This document shows positions 17,408-26,301 of a DNA stretch of 64,000 nt, piece after piece. Within the stretch, counting starts at the first letter, position 1. Every line of letters starts with the position of its first letter. The notes beneath the pieces are model-generated. The model was not told the DNA's origin. It ran no database searches and saw nothing but the letters and a program-made list of their open reading frames with translations. Position numbers and translations under genes: made by a program. This DNA is from an archaeon (lineage in GTDB: Archaea; Methanobacteriota_B; Thermococci; Methanofastidiosales; NM3), in the NCBI GenBank assembly GCA_004212155.1, contig RXIG01000001.1:62001-126000 (forward strand), read 5' to 3'.

Positions 17408-18649
17408 ATGCTCAAAAAGACGGCATTCGCATCTGTGCTTGCACTCGCCTTTCTTGTGCGTGCCGAACCATATCTCGTACACTCCTCGATCATGGGCGTG
17501 GATGCATACTACCATATGCGCATCATCGAGGACTTTTTCATACGCGACGCCCTCTACGCAGGCGGCAGGACAACGATATATCCTCCTCTGTTCCACCTCG
17601 TCATGCACATCATCCCGCTTTCCGTCCAGACACTCGCGCGCACCGTGCCGCCGCTCCTCTCGACATCGGTCATCTGCACGTTCGCATATATGCTGAGACA
17701 GCGTGCCGACGTTGCCATCGTCGGCACGTTCATGCTCGCGCTGCATCCCGCGCTCATCGCTCGCACCTACTTCATCCCTGAACTGCTCGCGATCGCCGTG
17801 GCGCCGCTGCTCTATGCATGGTTCGTCGATGGGCGCCCATTGCGAACGGCCGTCATGGTGGTGTTCCTCTCGCTTACGCATGTGTTCTCAGCGTTGATCT
17901 ACCTTGGTACGCTCGTGACAGTCTCCGGACGCGACAGGCGCGTGCGATTCGTTGCTATAGCGGCCTTGGTGACACTCGGTGCGTTCGTTGCGTTGCAGGG
18001 GCCGCGGATCCAGTATGCGCGCCCCTCGTTCATTGTGCCCCTGTTCATGACAATCGCGGTCTACCTGCCATTTGCCGTTCTTGGCCGCCCTCGCGGGCTG
18101 AAGGGGCGCACACTGCTCATCGGGACGATGGCGACTGTCGTTCTCTCCCTACTACTGCCCAGGGAGGTGGCAACGAGTCGGATAGGCGCCATCGGCGCCC
18201 TTTTTGTTTGCGGCACCGCTTCATATGGGCTCGTGCGCGCCTTCGAGCGCGACCGAAATGCCTTCTATGCGGCACTTGTCCTCTTCCTCGCACTCGGCCT
18301 CTCTGTCGGCCTTGCTCGCACGCCCGTTTATACACAGCCGGACATAGAAGCTGCAGGCCATCTTGGCGGCATGTCCGCATCGCCCGTCATGACGACGGCG
18401 GGCCATCTCGTGACATATCACGGGGCGTCCGTGCTCATCGATGAATATGCCGAGTTCTCCCCTCATCACGACAAGCGGAGTGAAGCGCTCTATGGGATCG
18501 TGCTACACGGAAGCACCGATTACCGTGTGCCCTCTGAAGCAGGGGTACGCTACCTCCACGTCGAGCGCTCAGTCTCGTTTTCGCGTGAACTGGGATTCTC
18601 ATGCCTCTACGACGACGGCGCGCGCATCTATCTTCTCACATCTAGATAG
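17408..18649 (+). CDS. STT3-like GT-C fold membrane glycosyltransferase (second of a pair)
   Basis: 413 residues. One span at the N-terminus leads into an outer loop with VDAYYHMRIIEDF (about 31-43) and IYPPLFHL (about 57-64), parallel to the upstream gene's WYHIR and YPPGFH. About ten spans and a short soluble C-terminus follow. The ATG at 17408 has GGAGG 7 nt upstream, inside the end of the preceding gene. A duplication of the upstream gene followed by divergence is likely. Substrate and acceptor unknown. Confidence 0.65.
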   Translation: MLKKTAFASVLALAFLVRAEPYLVHSSIMGVDAYYHMRIIEDFFIRDALYAGGRTTIYPPLFHLVMHIIPLSVQTLARTVPPLLSTSVICTFAYMLRQRADVAIVGTFMLALHPALIARTYFIPELLAIAVAPLLYAWFVDGRPLRTAVMVVFLSLTHVFSALIYLGTLVTVSGRDRRVRFVAIAALVTLGAFVALQGPRIQYARPSFIVPLFMTIAVYLPFAVLGRPRGLKGRTLLIGTMATVVLSLLLPREVATSRIGAIGALFVCGTASYGLVRAFERDRNAFYAALVLFLALGLSVGLARTPVYTQPDIEAAGHLGGMSASPVMTTAGHLVTYHGASVLIDEYAEFSPHHDKRSEALYGIVLHGSTDYRVPSEAGVRYLHVERSVSFSRELGFSCLYDDGARIYLLTSR

Positions 18650-18681
18650 CTTTTTAAGTGGGCACACGGTGAGATTTTCAC

Positions 18682-20391
18682 ATGTCAGATGATGTCGAGA
18701 CCCATATACGCGAACTGGCGCTCAAGAATGCCGTCTCGCATGGGGGCAGTGCGGAGAAAAAGGCTGTCATAAGCAAGCTCCTTGGTTCCCGCCCCGACCT
18801 TCGTGCGCACGCTCGGAAGGTCATACCCGACGTGGAACGCATCGTTGGCGAGGTGAATGCACTCTCCGAGTCGGCCCAGCGCGACGAGCTCGTTTCCATC
18901 GATCCCTCGTTTTTCGAGGTAGAGAAGAAGGAAAAGCGTTCGCTTCCCCCTTTGCCCGATGCGAAGGACGGCGCGGTCGTCACGCGTCTTCCACCCGAAC
19001 CGAACGGATACCCTCACATCGGCCACGGACTCTCGTTCTTCTTCAACCACTATTATGCGCGACACTATGATGGCAAGGTCATACTGCGCTTCGATGACAC
19101 GAATCCCCGCGCAGAGAAGGCAGAGTTCTATGAGGCCATACGCTCAGACCTGCGCTGGCTCGGGCTCGACTGGGAGAGAGAGCACAATATGTCGGATGAC
19201 ATGAAGGTCTATTACCAGTATGCTACGAAGCTCGTGGAACAGGGCGATGCCTATGTTTGCGACTGCGATCAAGAACGCGTGTCTGCGCTGCGCTACAAGG
19301 GCGAGGCCTGTCCCTGCAGTCAGAGGAACATCGAAGAGAACACATCGATGTGGGCTGCGATGTTCGATCGCGGGGAGGGCGAGGCCGTGCTGAGATTGCG
19401 CGGCGATGTCGCCTCGCAGAACACGGCCATGCGCGACCCCACGCTCTTTCGCGTCATCGACCACCCACACCCCATTCACGGCGACCGCTACTCGGTCTGG
19501 CCCGTCTACGACTTCGCATGTGCCATCGAGGATTCGATACTTGGCATCACCCATGTGCTTCGCTCAAACGAGTTCGCGCTTCGTATCGAGCTCCAGGACT
19601 TCATCCGTAGGCGTCTTGGCCTGCGCAGCCCCGTCACGCTCCAGTACTCCCGCTTCACCATCCGGGGATCTCCTACGTCCAAGCGCCTGATACGCCCTCT
19701 GATCGAGGAGGGCGTCGTCTCCGGGTATGACGACCCTCGACTCGTCACGCTGCGCGCACTGCACAGGCGCGGCATCGTGCCGGAAACAGTGGGCGAGCTC
19801 GCCAAGGAAATCGGGCTCTCGACGTCAGAGCCTGAGATCGACTGGTCGCTTGTCGAGTCGATCAACCGAAAGCTCATAGATCCGGTGGCGAAACGGTACT
19901 TCTTCGTTGAGGATCCGGTGCGCCTCGAAATTGAGGGCCTCGCCCCCGGAGAGGTCACGCTGCCCCTCCATCCGACCGCCGACCTTGGAACGCGCACGAT
20001 ACCAGTGAGCACCACCCTTTTCATATCAAAGGAGGATGCCGCCGCCCTGGCCCCGGCTGACAGGATCCGCCTCAAAGACCTGTGCAACATCGATATCCTT
20101 GAAGCGGGCGACACCGTCACGGCTCGCGTCACCGAAGAGAAGGTCGACTTGCGTTCGATCCAGAAGATCCAGTGGGCCCCCGAAGGGGGGGTTGCGATCG
20201 AGATGACCGTCCCATCCCCCCTCTATGTCGACAAGGAGCTCCAGAGGGACAGCATTGCTTACGTCACGGGCATCGCCGAGCCTGCCTTCGGAGCATGTGA
20301 GGTCGACGACATCGTGCAGTTCGAGCGGGTCGGATTCGCGCGCGTCGATACAAAGGGGGAGCCCGTGCGCGTCATATTCGCACACCGTTGA
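18682..20391 (+). CDS. gltX: Glutamyl-tRNA synthetase (archaeal type)
   Basis: 569 residues. After an archaeal N-terminal extension of about 95 residues comes the class I catalytic domain: FPPEPNGY-type PPEPNGYPHIGHG (HIGH motif, about 110-122) and the KMSKS-like TSKRLIRP (about 331). The C-terminal anticodon domain is the beta-barrel GlnRS-like type. With gatDE in this window, it probably also makes Glu-tRNA(Gln) for transamidation. The TATA box TTTTTAAG (18651-18658) is about 27 nt before the ATG, so the mRNA may be leaderless. Confidence 0.93.
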   Translation: MSDDVETHIRELALKNAVSHGGSAEKKAVISKLLGSRPDLRAHARKVIPDVERIVGEVNALSESAQRDELVSIDPSFFEVEKKEKRSLPPLPDAKDGAVVTRLPPEPNGYPHIGHGLSFFFNHYYARHYDGKVILRFDDTNPRAEKAEFYEAIRSDLRWLGLDWEREHNMSDDMKVYYQYATKLVEQGDAYVCDCDQERVSALRYKGEACPCSQRNIEENTSMWAAMFDRGEGEAVLRLRGDVASQNTAMRDPTLFRVIDHPHPIHGDRYSVWPVYDFACAIEDSILGITHVLRSNEFALRIELQDFIRRRLGLRSPVTLQYSRFTIRGSPTSKRLIRPLIEEGVVSGYDDPRLVTLRALHRRGIVPETVGELAKEIGLSTSEPEIDWSLVESINRKLIDPVAKRYFFVEDPVRLEIEGLAPGEVTLPLHPTADLGTRTIPVSTTLFISKEDAAALAPADRIRLKDLCNIDILEAGDTVTARVTEEKVDLRSIQKIQWAPEGGVAIEMTVPSPLYVDKELQRDSIAYVTGIAEPAFGACEVDDIVQFERVGFARVDTKGEPVRVIFAHR

Positions 20392-20435
20392 TAAAAAACC
20401 GAAAGCGTTAAAGTCATCCCATGTGATGAAGTGGT

Positions 20436-20969
20436 ATGGAACAGCCGATGACAACACTCGTGGAACTGGAAAAGCGACACCTGCCCTTTCTCGATTCACT
20501 GTGGAAGGACCCCAACGTGACGTGCTACACTGGTATCCCGTCCGGAGGCATCGACGTCTACGCCTGGTACGAGCGATACGCACGCACCAGCGACAAGCAC
20601 GAGGGGGACACGGGCCACTTCATGATCTACGCAGACGACACACCGATCGGAGAGACCGCATACGGCATGCTTCCGCGCGAGTTCATATTCGGTTCGTGGT
20701 CAAAGGACGTGAAGCGGCCCTGCGCCCTGGCCGACATCAAGCTTGCCACCGACCACTGGGGAAGGGGGTATGCGACCGATGCGTTCCTGCAGCTCATCGA
20801 CCACGTCTTCACGAACACACGCGCCGTAGACATCATAGCACTTCCCCACGAGGCGAACGAACGTGCATTGCGGCTCTATGAGCGATGCGGCCTTGTCTCG
20901 ACAGGCGCGTCCAACCCATATGGGATGCTCGTATTCACCATCACGAAAGAGATGTGGAACGATGGTTAA
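20436..20969 (+). CDS. GNAT-family N-acetyltransferase
   Basis: 177 residues. The acetyl-CoA loop is HWGRGYATDA (about 107-116), preceded by a beta strand (ALADIKLA) and followed by ALRLYERCGL, the classic C-terminal element of RimJ/RimL-like GNATs. The substrate is unknown. The ATG at 20436 has GAAGTGG upstream; a second ATG at 20448 is possible. It overlaps tsr3 by 8 nt. Confidence 0.8.
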   Translation: MEQPMTTLVELEKRHLPFLDSLWKDPNVTCYTGIPSGGIDVYAWYERYARTSDKHEGDTGHFMIYADDTPIGETAYGMLPREFIFGSWSKDVKRPCALADIKLATDHWGRGYATDAFLQLIDHVFTNTRAVDIIALPHEANERALRLYERCGLVSTGASNPYGMLVFTITKEMWNDG

Positions 20970-21474
20970 GATCGTCATTTACCATGCGCGTCAGTGCCAT
21001 CCCAAGAAGTGCACGGCCCGGCGATTGGGCAAGTTCGGCCTTGCAGCGATCGTCGAACGGGTCGATGCGATCCCCTACGGATCGATCTACCTCAACCCGT
21101 TCTCGGCAAAGGCGCTCTCGCCCGCTGACAGGGAGCATCTCAATCAGGGCATCTCGGCGCTCGACTGTTCGTGGGAGACGGCCTCGCTGCTGTTCAAGCG
21201 CATCTCACCGCGCGTGGAGGACAGGTGCCTCCCGTACCTCGTCGCCGCCAATCCGACAAACTTCGGGAAGCCCACCAAGCTCTCGACCGCAGAGGCCGTC
21301 GCAGCAGCTCTTTATATCCTTGGGGAGAAGCCAAAAGCTTTAAATATCATGGATAGATTCAAATGGGGTAAAACATTTATCGATCTTAATCGTGAGCTCT
21401 TGGAGCGCTATTCCGAAGCACATGATAGCAGCGAGGTCGTAGAGATCCAACGCGAATACATGACGGGGGACTAA
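20962..21474 (+). CDS. tsr3: rRNA aminocarboxypropyltransferase Tsr3
   Basis: 170 residues. The N-terminus [16 protein letters not shown] and later [15 protein letters not shown] and [14 protein letters not shown] are Tsr3/DUF367 signatures. The enzyme adds the aminocarboxypropyl group of SAM to a modified uridine in small-subunit rRNA. The ATG at 20962 lies inside the end of the GNAT gene. The L40e gene follows after 1 nt, so this is a small translation-related operon. Confidence 0.93.
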   Translation: MVKIVIYHARQCHPKKCTARRLGKFGLAAIVERVDAIPYGSIYLNPFSAKALSPADREHLNQGISALDCSWETASLLFKRISPRVEDRCLPYLVAANPTNFGKPTKLSTAEAVAAALYILGEKPKALNIMDRFKWGKTFIDLNRELLERYSEAHDSSEVVEIQREYMTGD

Positions 21475-21475
21475 T

Positions 21476-21619
21476 ATGAGATCACAGATAGCCGAGTTGA
21501 GACTGTTCAAGACGAAAATTTGTATGAAGTGCAATGCGAGAAACGGTTGGAAGGCGAAGAAGTGCAGAAAGTGCAATTCATCCTCATTGCGCTACAAGGC
21601 TAAGGAAAAGAGGGCCTAA
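21476..21619 (+). CDS. rpl40e: Large ribosomal subunit protein eL40 (L40e)
   Basis: 47 residues: basic with a four-Cys zinc ribbon, ICMKCNAR (Cys16, Cys19) and CRKCNSS (Cys30, Cys33), and the N-terminus AELRLFKTK. Sequence and size match archaeal L40e. The ATG at 21476 starts 1 nt after the tsr3 stop and has GGGGGA upstream. Downstream (21620-21690) is a T-rich stretch and the TATA box TTTTTATAC of the next gene. Confidence 0.93.
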   Translation: MRSQIAELRLFKTKICMKCNARNGWKAKKCRKCNSSSLRYKAKEKRA

Positions 21620-21690
21620 TCCTCCCTCATTCCCGTATTTTTTCAACCAACATTTTTATACTGTTCTCTTAATTCTGAATAGGTGCTTAC

Positions 21691-22425
21691 ATGACAGGTC
21701 GCGTTGAGACGTCGATATTGGACATGCTTGCTCGCGGCAAGCTACACTTCACGTTGCTCGATCCTGACGATGTCACTCCCGAGCGCGCAAGGAATATAGT
21801 CACGAAGGCGGAGGAGGCGGGCACGTCAGCGATCATGATCGGCGGCTCCACCAACGCTGCCGGACCGAACCTTGATGCGGTCGTGCAGGCGATAAAGGCT
21901 ACCACGTCGTTGCCGGTCATACTGTTTCCCGGCGGCGCCTCCGCGATCACGCCGCATGCCGACGCTATCTTCTTCATGTCGATCCTCAACTCACGCAACC
22001 CGTACTTCATCACGAAATCGCAAGCTCTCGGCGCCATCCCCGTCAAACAAGCAGGGATCGAGCCGATCCCAATGGCATATCTCGTCACCGAGCCCGGGAT
22101 GACCGTGGGATACATCGGTGAGGCCGACCTCCTCCCGCGAAACAAACCTGCGATCGCAGCGACATATGCGCTGGCAGGCCAGTACATGGGCATGCGCTTC
22201 GTCTATCTTGAGGCAGGGTCCGGGGCCGATGCACCAGCGCCCGCCGAGATGATCGGCGTCGTAAAGCGCGTCATCGATGTGCCCCTCATCGTGGGCGGAG
22301 GCATCACGACGCCCGAACAGGCGCGCACCGCCGTGACGGCAGGGGCCGACATCATCGTCACCGGCACGCTGGCAGAGAACGACCCCGACATGCTTGCGTC
22401 AATAATCAAGGCCATAGACGTGTAG
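21691..22425 (+). CDS. Geranylgeranylglyceryl phosphate synthase
   Basis: 244 residues, a TIM barrel. FTLLDPDDVTPE (about 20-31), the glycerol-phosphate binding VGGGITTPEQA and IIVTGTLAENDP match the PcrB/GGGP synthase family. It makes the first ether bond of archaeal membrane lipids, joining geranylgeranyl-PP to glycerol-1-phosphate. The TATA box TTTTTATAC (about 21650-21658) lies upstream. Two genes of unknown function follow at 3 nt and by overlap and are probably in the same transcript. Confidence 0.95.
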   Translation: MTGRVETSILDMLARGKLHFTLLDPDDVTPERARNIVTKAEEAGTSAIMIGGSTNAAGPNLDAVVQAIKATTSLPVILFPGGASAITPHADAIFFMSILNSRNPYFITKSQALGAIPVKQAGIEPIPMAYLVTEPGMTVGYIGEADLLPRNKPAIAATYALAGQYMGMRFVYLEAGSGADAPAPAEMIGVVKRVIDVPLIVGGGITTPEQARTAVTAGADIIVTGTLAENDPDMLASIIKAIDV

Positions 22426-22428
22426 GCA

Positions 22429-23547
22429 ATGTCTTTGATAAGCGAGGTCAACGGATTCCTTGACAACGTGCGGTATGAATACCCTTCCTCCTGCAGCGGG
22501 CTTCCCGACTTCTTCGAATCGCTGCATACCAACTACGAGCGTCTTCGCTCGTACAAGGATGAGATGGAGTTTTACGGGTTTCGCAACCCGTACTATGTCA
22601 TCAAGGGCGTACGCGATTCGTGGAAGGACCCGTTCTTCCGCCAGACCGCGACGAAGAAGAAGATCACCTTTGACAGGATACAGTACTCGCTCGCCGCACA
22701 TCGCATCGCACTCGCCCACGCGACCGAGGCCATCGAGGTGCACAATGGCAAACGCCGCATCACCGGCGAGCAAGCGTTCCTAAATGCGTCCGAGGGCGAG
22801 ATCGGATGCAATCCGGACGGCGTCTACAATCTGTCCGTCCTTCCATACCTTCCGTATCGCGGGGAGTACATGCTCTTGCTCTCGAATCTGCCAAAGCGTG
22901 ACCGATATACCTACCGAAAGATCGTGGGCGCGCTGGGGCAGGGCAAGGCAGACCGCCCTCATACACGCCCGATACGGCCGTCGCGTCCCGCATCTTCGCG
23001 CACCATCCCGACCGTGCCCCTAGGCAGCGAGTTCGAATCGCTTTTGAGCAAGAAGGCGCCGCGCAGCGACGCGGCCGAGCGTTCATCACGCCATCACGAC
23101 GGCCTCATCATCGACAAGTACGTGAGAAAGTGTGTCGGCATCGGGTATGCACAGCTCTCGTATGGCGAGTTCATCCATGACCTGCTCAACTACTACCTGA
23201 AGAAGTCCCGTTACGAGCGTGAGCGGTATACATCGATATTTCCCGGTATCTCCGTCGATGCTCCGCTGCACCTCTTTGGGAAGTTCTCCCGGTCCATAGA
23301 GAAGAAGGAGGAGCTTGAGGGCAAGCTCGAGGACCTGAAGATACACGAGAAGACGACAGTTATCGGTGCGGTAGCCTATTATCTCGTCAGCAACGATGAG
23401 CAGGGGACGGCGGAAATGTTTAATATGCCGTTTTCCATAGTATCTCGGGCCCTTGAACGGTTCCGCACGCTTGGCATCGTCGAGGGAAAACAGCTTATCA
23501 GTAAACGAACAAGGGATTTCCTTGACTATCTAAAGGCAGAACGATGA
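22429..23547 (+). CDS. Unknown protein with possible C-terminal helical DNA-binding region
   Basis: 372 residues, soluble and basic, which I do not recognise. It has an alpha-helical N-terminal half, a Pro/Arg/Ser-rich linker (about 165-225) and a helical C-terminal part. Residues about 300-350 (VIGAVAYYLVSND, then GTAEMFNMPFSIVSRALERF) resemble a cyclin-like or winged-helix repeat such as the second half of TFB, but the match is weak and no zinc ribbon is present. It starts 3 nt after the GGGP synthase gene and overlaps the next gene by 4 nt. Confidence 0.5.
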   Translation: MSLISEVNGFLDNVRYEYPSSCSGLPDFFESLHTNYERLRSYKDEMEFYGFRNPYYVIKGVRDSWKDPFFRQTATKKKITFDRIQYSLAAHRIALAHATEAIEVHNGKRRITGEQAFLNASEGEIGCNPDGVYNLSVLPYLPYRGEYMLLLSNLPKRDRYTYRKIVGALGQGKADRPHTRPIRPSRPASSRTIPTVPLGSEFESLLSKKAPRSDAAERSSRHHDGLIIDKYVRKCVGIGYAQLSYGEFIHDLLNYYLKKSRYERERYTSIFPGISVDAPLHLFGKFSRSIEKKEELEGKLEDLKIHEKTTVIGAVAYYLVSNDEQGTAEMFNMPFSIVSRALERFRTLGIVEGKQLISKRTRDFLDYLKAER

Positions 23548-23945
23548 AGGTCTTCAAGGCGAAACGGAAGGAGGATATGATAGCCCATATACGTGAGGGA
23601 TTCACCGACGCGGAGGTCTACATAACCTTACGCCCCTGCATCGACATCGTCGTCGAGCTGCTCGAGAATGGTCCAAACCTTGCAACGATTTACTGCCCTC
23701 CGTCGCTTTACAAGCTTACCTCCGACAGGGTGCGCCACGCGCTCGAGAAGGTCGGCATAAGTCTAGAACCGATGGGTGGCGGTGCCGGTCGTCCGCGCGT
23801 CTATTCTGAAAACGACGTGGTCGAGATAAGAAAATTGCAAAAGCTTGGCCACTCCATCACGCGCATATCCAAGGAGCTTGGCATACCGCGCCGCACGATA
23901 TATTACCTTCTCCGTGATGAGGACCTTGGCACGCGTCAACCGTAG
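23544..23945 (+). CDS. Putative DNA-binding protein with resolvase-like helix-turn-helix
   Basis: 133 residues. The C-terminal half has GRPRVYSENDVVEIRKLQ then SITRISKELGIPRRTIYYLL (about 80-125), the layout of Hin/resolvase-type helix-turn-helix domains. The N-terminal half (about 1-75) is an unrecognised alpha/beta domain, and no recombinase catalytic Ser is visible. It overlaps the upstream unknown gene by 4 nt and runs 10 nt into the 3' end of the convergent gene. Probably a transcription factor; its targets are unknown. Confidence 0.6.
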   Translation: MKVFKAKRKEDMIAHIREGFTDAEVYITLRPCIDIVVELLENGPNLATIYCPPSLYKLTSDRVRHALEKVGISLEPMGGGAGRPRVYSENDVVEIRKLQKLGHSITRISKELGIPRRTIYYLLRDEDLGTRQP

Positions 23946-24844
23946 AGCGATTCGAGCTTCGCGACCCGTTCATTAACCTCTTTTGGTGTCATGTCCAGAT
24001 GTTCGAGCACCGTTTCGGATACGGTATCACCGAACGTCTTGTCCTCTATCGCAGACATGTACGTCTCGAAGTCGGAGAACAACTCCTCCTGGATCTCAAG
24101 GCCCATTCCAGGGAAGAGAAGGGAAATATATGCGTCAAACAGATAGTAGCGGTAGCTGCGGTCGGCAACATCATCGAATCCCTCCGGGAGACCGAGCGCC
24201 TCCTGCCATGCATCGGGGCGTTTGGGCAGCACGGGCATGCCGTAACGCGTTCCGATCTCGAACGACCCGTAGAGGAACCCCACCGCGTATGTGTCGATCC
24301 TCCCTTTGGCGGAAAGCGTGGCAAACGAGCACAGCATCGAGCGCGCCATGCGCATGCGTTCGCGTACGACCGCTGACACATGGGCGTCATCGATGCCGGG
24401 CACAGTGTCGATAAGCGACGAGAGCGCCCGAACATCGTTTATGGCGTGGTATGTGCCGTCGAGCTGGTCGAGGGAGCTGATTGTCGCGCCACTATCATCG
24501 CGCCCCTGGCGTGTTGCCCCCATTGCTGCCTTGGCGGCGGGCACGAGCCGGGTGAAAAACGATCGTGCACCCTCCGGCGCCCCTGCGGCATTTTCGTTGA
24601 ATTCAAGCATTTCCAGCGTTCCGTGGTCAATGACGAATCTGACCGTTATCTGGCCGCCGTCTCGAAACGAGAGGGGAAAGTAGGCCTTCCCGTTCTTGCA
24701 CAACGTTGCGTGGGCCGCGCGCAGTTCGTCCTGCGCCATTCCTTCGGGGAGCGGCGCCTCAATCAGGACGGGCGCCGGCATGAACTCGCTCGATCCCGTC
24801 CGCACGGCATTTTTCAACGCGGAAAGTGGCCCTCCAGAGTCCAT
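23936..24844 (-). CDS. Protein of unknown function
   Basis: 302 residues, soluble, with no signal or membrane segment. The N-terminal part (about 1-100) looks alpha/beta (KAYFPLSFRDGGQITVRFVID); the rest is mainly helical with a Phe/Tyr-rich stretch near 225-265. I do not recognise a family. It is a single gene on the minus strand and overlaps the convergent gene by 10 nt at its 3' end. Codon use is like that of its neighbours. Confidence 0.6.
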   Translation of the reverse strand: MDSGGPLSALKNAVRTGSSEFMPAPVLIEAPLPEGMAQDELRAAHATLCKNGKAYFPLSFRDGGQITVRFVIDHGTLEMLEFNENAAGAPEGARSFFTRLVPAAKAAMGATRQGRDDSGATISSLDQLDGTYHAINDVRALSSLIDTVPGIDDAHVSAVVRERMRMARSMLCSFATLSAKGRIDTYAVGFLYGSFEIGTRYGMPVLPKRPDAWQEALGLPEGFDDVADRSYRYYLFDAYISLLFPGMGLEIQEELFSDFETYMSAIEDKTFGDTVSETVLEHLDMTPKEVNERVAKLESLYG

Positions 24845-24987
24845 ACATCATTGTGGGAGCAGTATGATTTAAATATTGTCCTTTGACAAAACACCATGGC
24901 AATGTATTTAAGTGCGTCACCGTCAAGTGAGGTATATCATCAGCGCATCGTGCTTTTTTTCGATCGGCATGCAAGAACGTGACAAGT

Positions 24988-25419
24988 ATGAACGTGAGGC
25001 CAATAACTCCCTCTGACATCAATGAAGTCTTGAAGATAGAATACGAATGCTTTAAGTATCCCTACCCTCCATCGCTTATCAACTTCCTCTATGCCAACTT
25101 CCGCGAGAGCTTCCTCGTGGCCGAGGTCGATGCGATCGCCGGTTATGTGATCGGCATAAGCGATGATGTCGAGGGACACATCATCTCGATAGGTGTGCGT
25201 GAGGGATATCGCAACCTCGGCGTCGGAAAGACGCTCATGGACCACATCCTCGACGTGTTCATCGGACGCAACCTCTCATACGTTCGCCTCGAGGTGCGCG
25301 AGGGCAACAAGAAGGCGATACGGTTCTACTACCGATTGGGATTTCGCAGGCGCGAGGTGCTTCGCAACTACTACGAGGACGGGGAGAACGCTTACGTACT
25401 CGTGAAGCGCTTGAAGTGA
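24988..25419 (+). CDS. RimI-like N-acetyltransferase (GNAT)
   Basis: 143 residues. The acetyl-CoA loop is REGYRNLGVGKTLM (about 72-85), with LEVREGNKKAIRFYYRLGF as the second GNAT signature. It is the size of archaeal N-terminal acetyltransferases related to RimI/Naa10. I took the ATG at 24988 with GTGA 5 nt upstream; a GTG at 24979 is in frame. It ends 4 nt before the YdjM-like gene. Confidence 0.85.
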   Translation: MNVRPITPSDINEVLKIEYECFKYPYPPSLINFLYANFRESFLVAEVDAIAGYVIGISDDVEGHIISIGVREGYRNLGVGKTLMDHILDVFIGRNLSYVRLEVREGNKKAIRFYYRLGFRRREVLRNYYEDGENAYVLVKRLK

Positions 25420-25423
25420 TATC

Positions 25424-25930
25424 ATGGAATGGAAGTCGCATCTTGCAGGGGGACTCATCGCAGCGGCGATTGGTATGGCCGTAATCGGGGGCACAGGGCC
25501 GCTTGAGATGGTGGACGCCTTCGTATTGACGTCGTTTTTTGCAGTCGTACCCTGTGTGCCAGACATATTCTCAAAGCACTTTCGAACGCCACTTACCCAT
25601 TCGCTTTTCGTGCCCCTTGCTGCCTTTTTGTTCATATCGGTCCTTGCCATCCTTCCAACACCGAACCTCTACGGCCTTATATCCCTCGAGGGTGCGTTCT
25701 TTGTGGCCCTTGGGCTCGCATCCCATGCTCTGCTCGACTCGTTCACCTCGGCCGGCGCCCCCCTTCTCTACCCGCTGGTGGGAAGGCGCCATCTTCACTT
25801 CCCATGGTTCGGGGCCCGGATGCGTTATGAGGACGGCACCTCCCACAACACGCTGCAGGCCGTTGGGGTGATCGTATGTGCTGTCGCGCTGCTCATCGAG
25901 CTCATCGGGCGCCTTGCCGGGGCCCTTTGA
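25424..25930 (+). CDS. YdjM-like membrane-bound metal-dependent hydrolase
   Basis: 168 residues with about four membrane spans. Conserved polar residues sit near the membrane: WKSHLAGG (His6), VPDIFSKHFR...THSL (about 45-61) and ASHALLDSFTSAGAPLLYP (about 100-118), the His/Asp pattern of the YdjM/DUF457 family of inner-membrane metal-dependent hydrolases. The substrate is unknown; relatives respond to DNA damage in bacteria. It is probably co-transcribed with the upstream RimI-like gene. Confidence 0.75.
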   Translation: MEWKSHLAGGLIAAAIGMAVIGGTGPLEMVDAFVLTSFFAVVPCVPDIFSKHFRTPLTHSLFVPLAAFLFISVLAILPTPNLYGLISLEGAFFVALGLASHALLDSFTSAGAPLLYPLVGRRHLHFPWFGARMRYEDGTSHNTLQAVGVIVCAVALLIELIGRLAGAL

Positions 25931-26028
25931 ATGCTCGTCGTTGTCGGCGGCTGCATTCACCGACGAAAGGATTGAATCAACAAAGAAAGATTTAAATTGT
26001 ATTAAAACAAGTGTATAGTGGTGGAATA

Positions 26029-26262
26029 ATGGTTGAAGCATATGTTTTGGTAACGGTTGGCATTGGAAAAGTGCATGATGTTGTTGAGGAATTGAAGTCG
26101 CTTGACTGCGTAAAGTACATCGATGCTGTTACGGGCCCCTATGACGTTATCACGCGCATCCAAGCCAGGGATCTGGGAGAGCTCACGAAGACCGTTATCC
26201 AACAGCTTCACAAGATCGACGGCGTCATCGACACCACCACGGCGATCGTCATCGATCTTTGA
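26029..26262 (+). CDS. Stand-alone Lrp/AsnC ligand-binding (RAM) domain protein
   Basis: 77 residues, one alpha/beta RAM domain (YVLVTVGIGKVHDVVEEL..., then GPYDVITRIQARDL). The DNA-binding helix-turn-helix of full Lrp proteins is absent. Such proteins bind amino acids and may combine with full-length Lrp regulators. The ATG at 26029 has GTGG upstream and the TATA box TTTAAATT is at 25991-25998. Confidence 0.88.
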   Translation: MVEAYVLVTVGIGKVHDVVEELKSLDCVKYIDAVTGPYDVITRIQARDLGELTKTVIQQLHKIDGVIDTTTAIVIDL

Positions 26263-26301
26263 CGACATAGCTTTTTTAAGCGTAACGACGTTGTCACAAC
26301 G

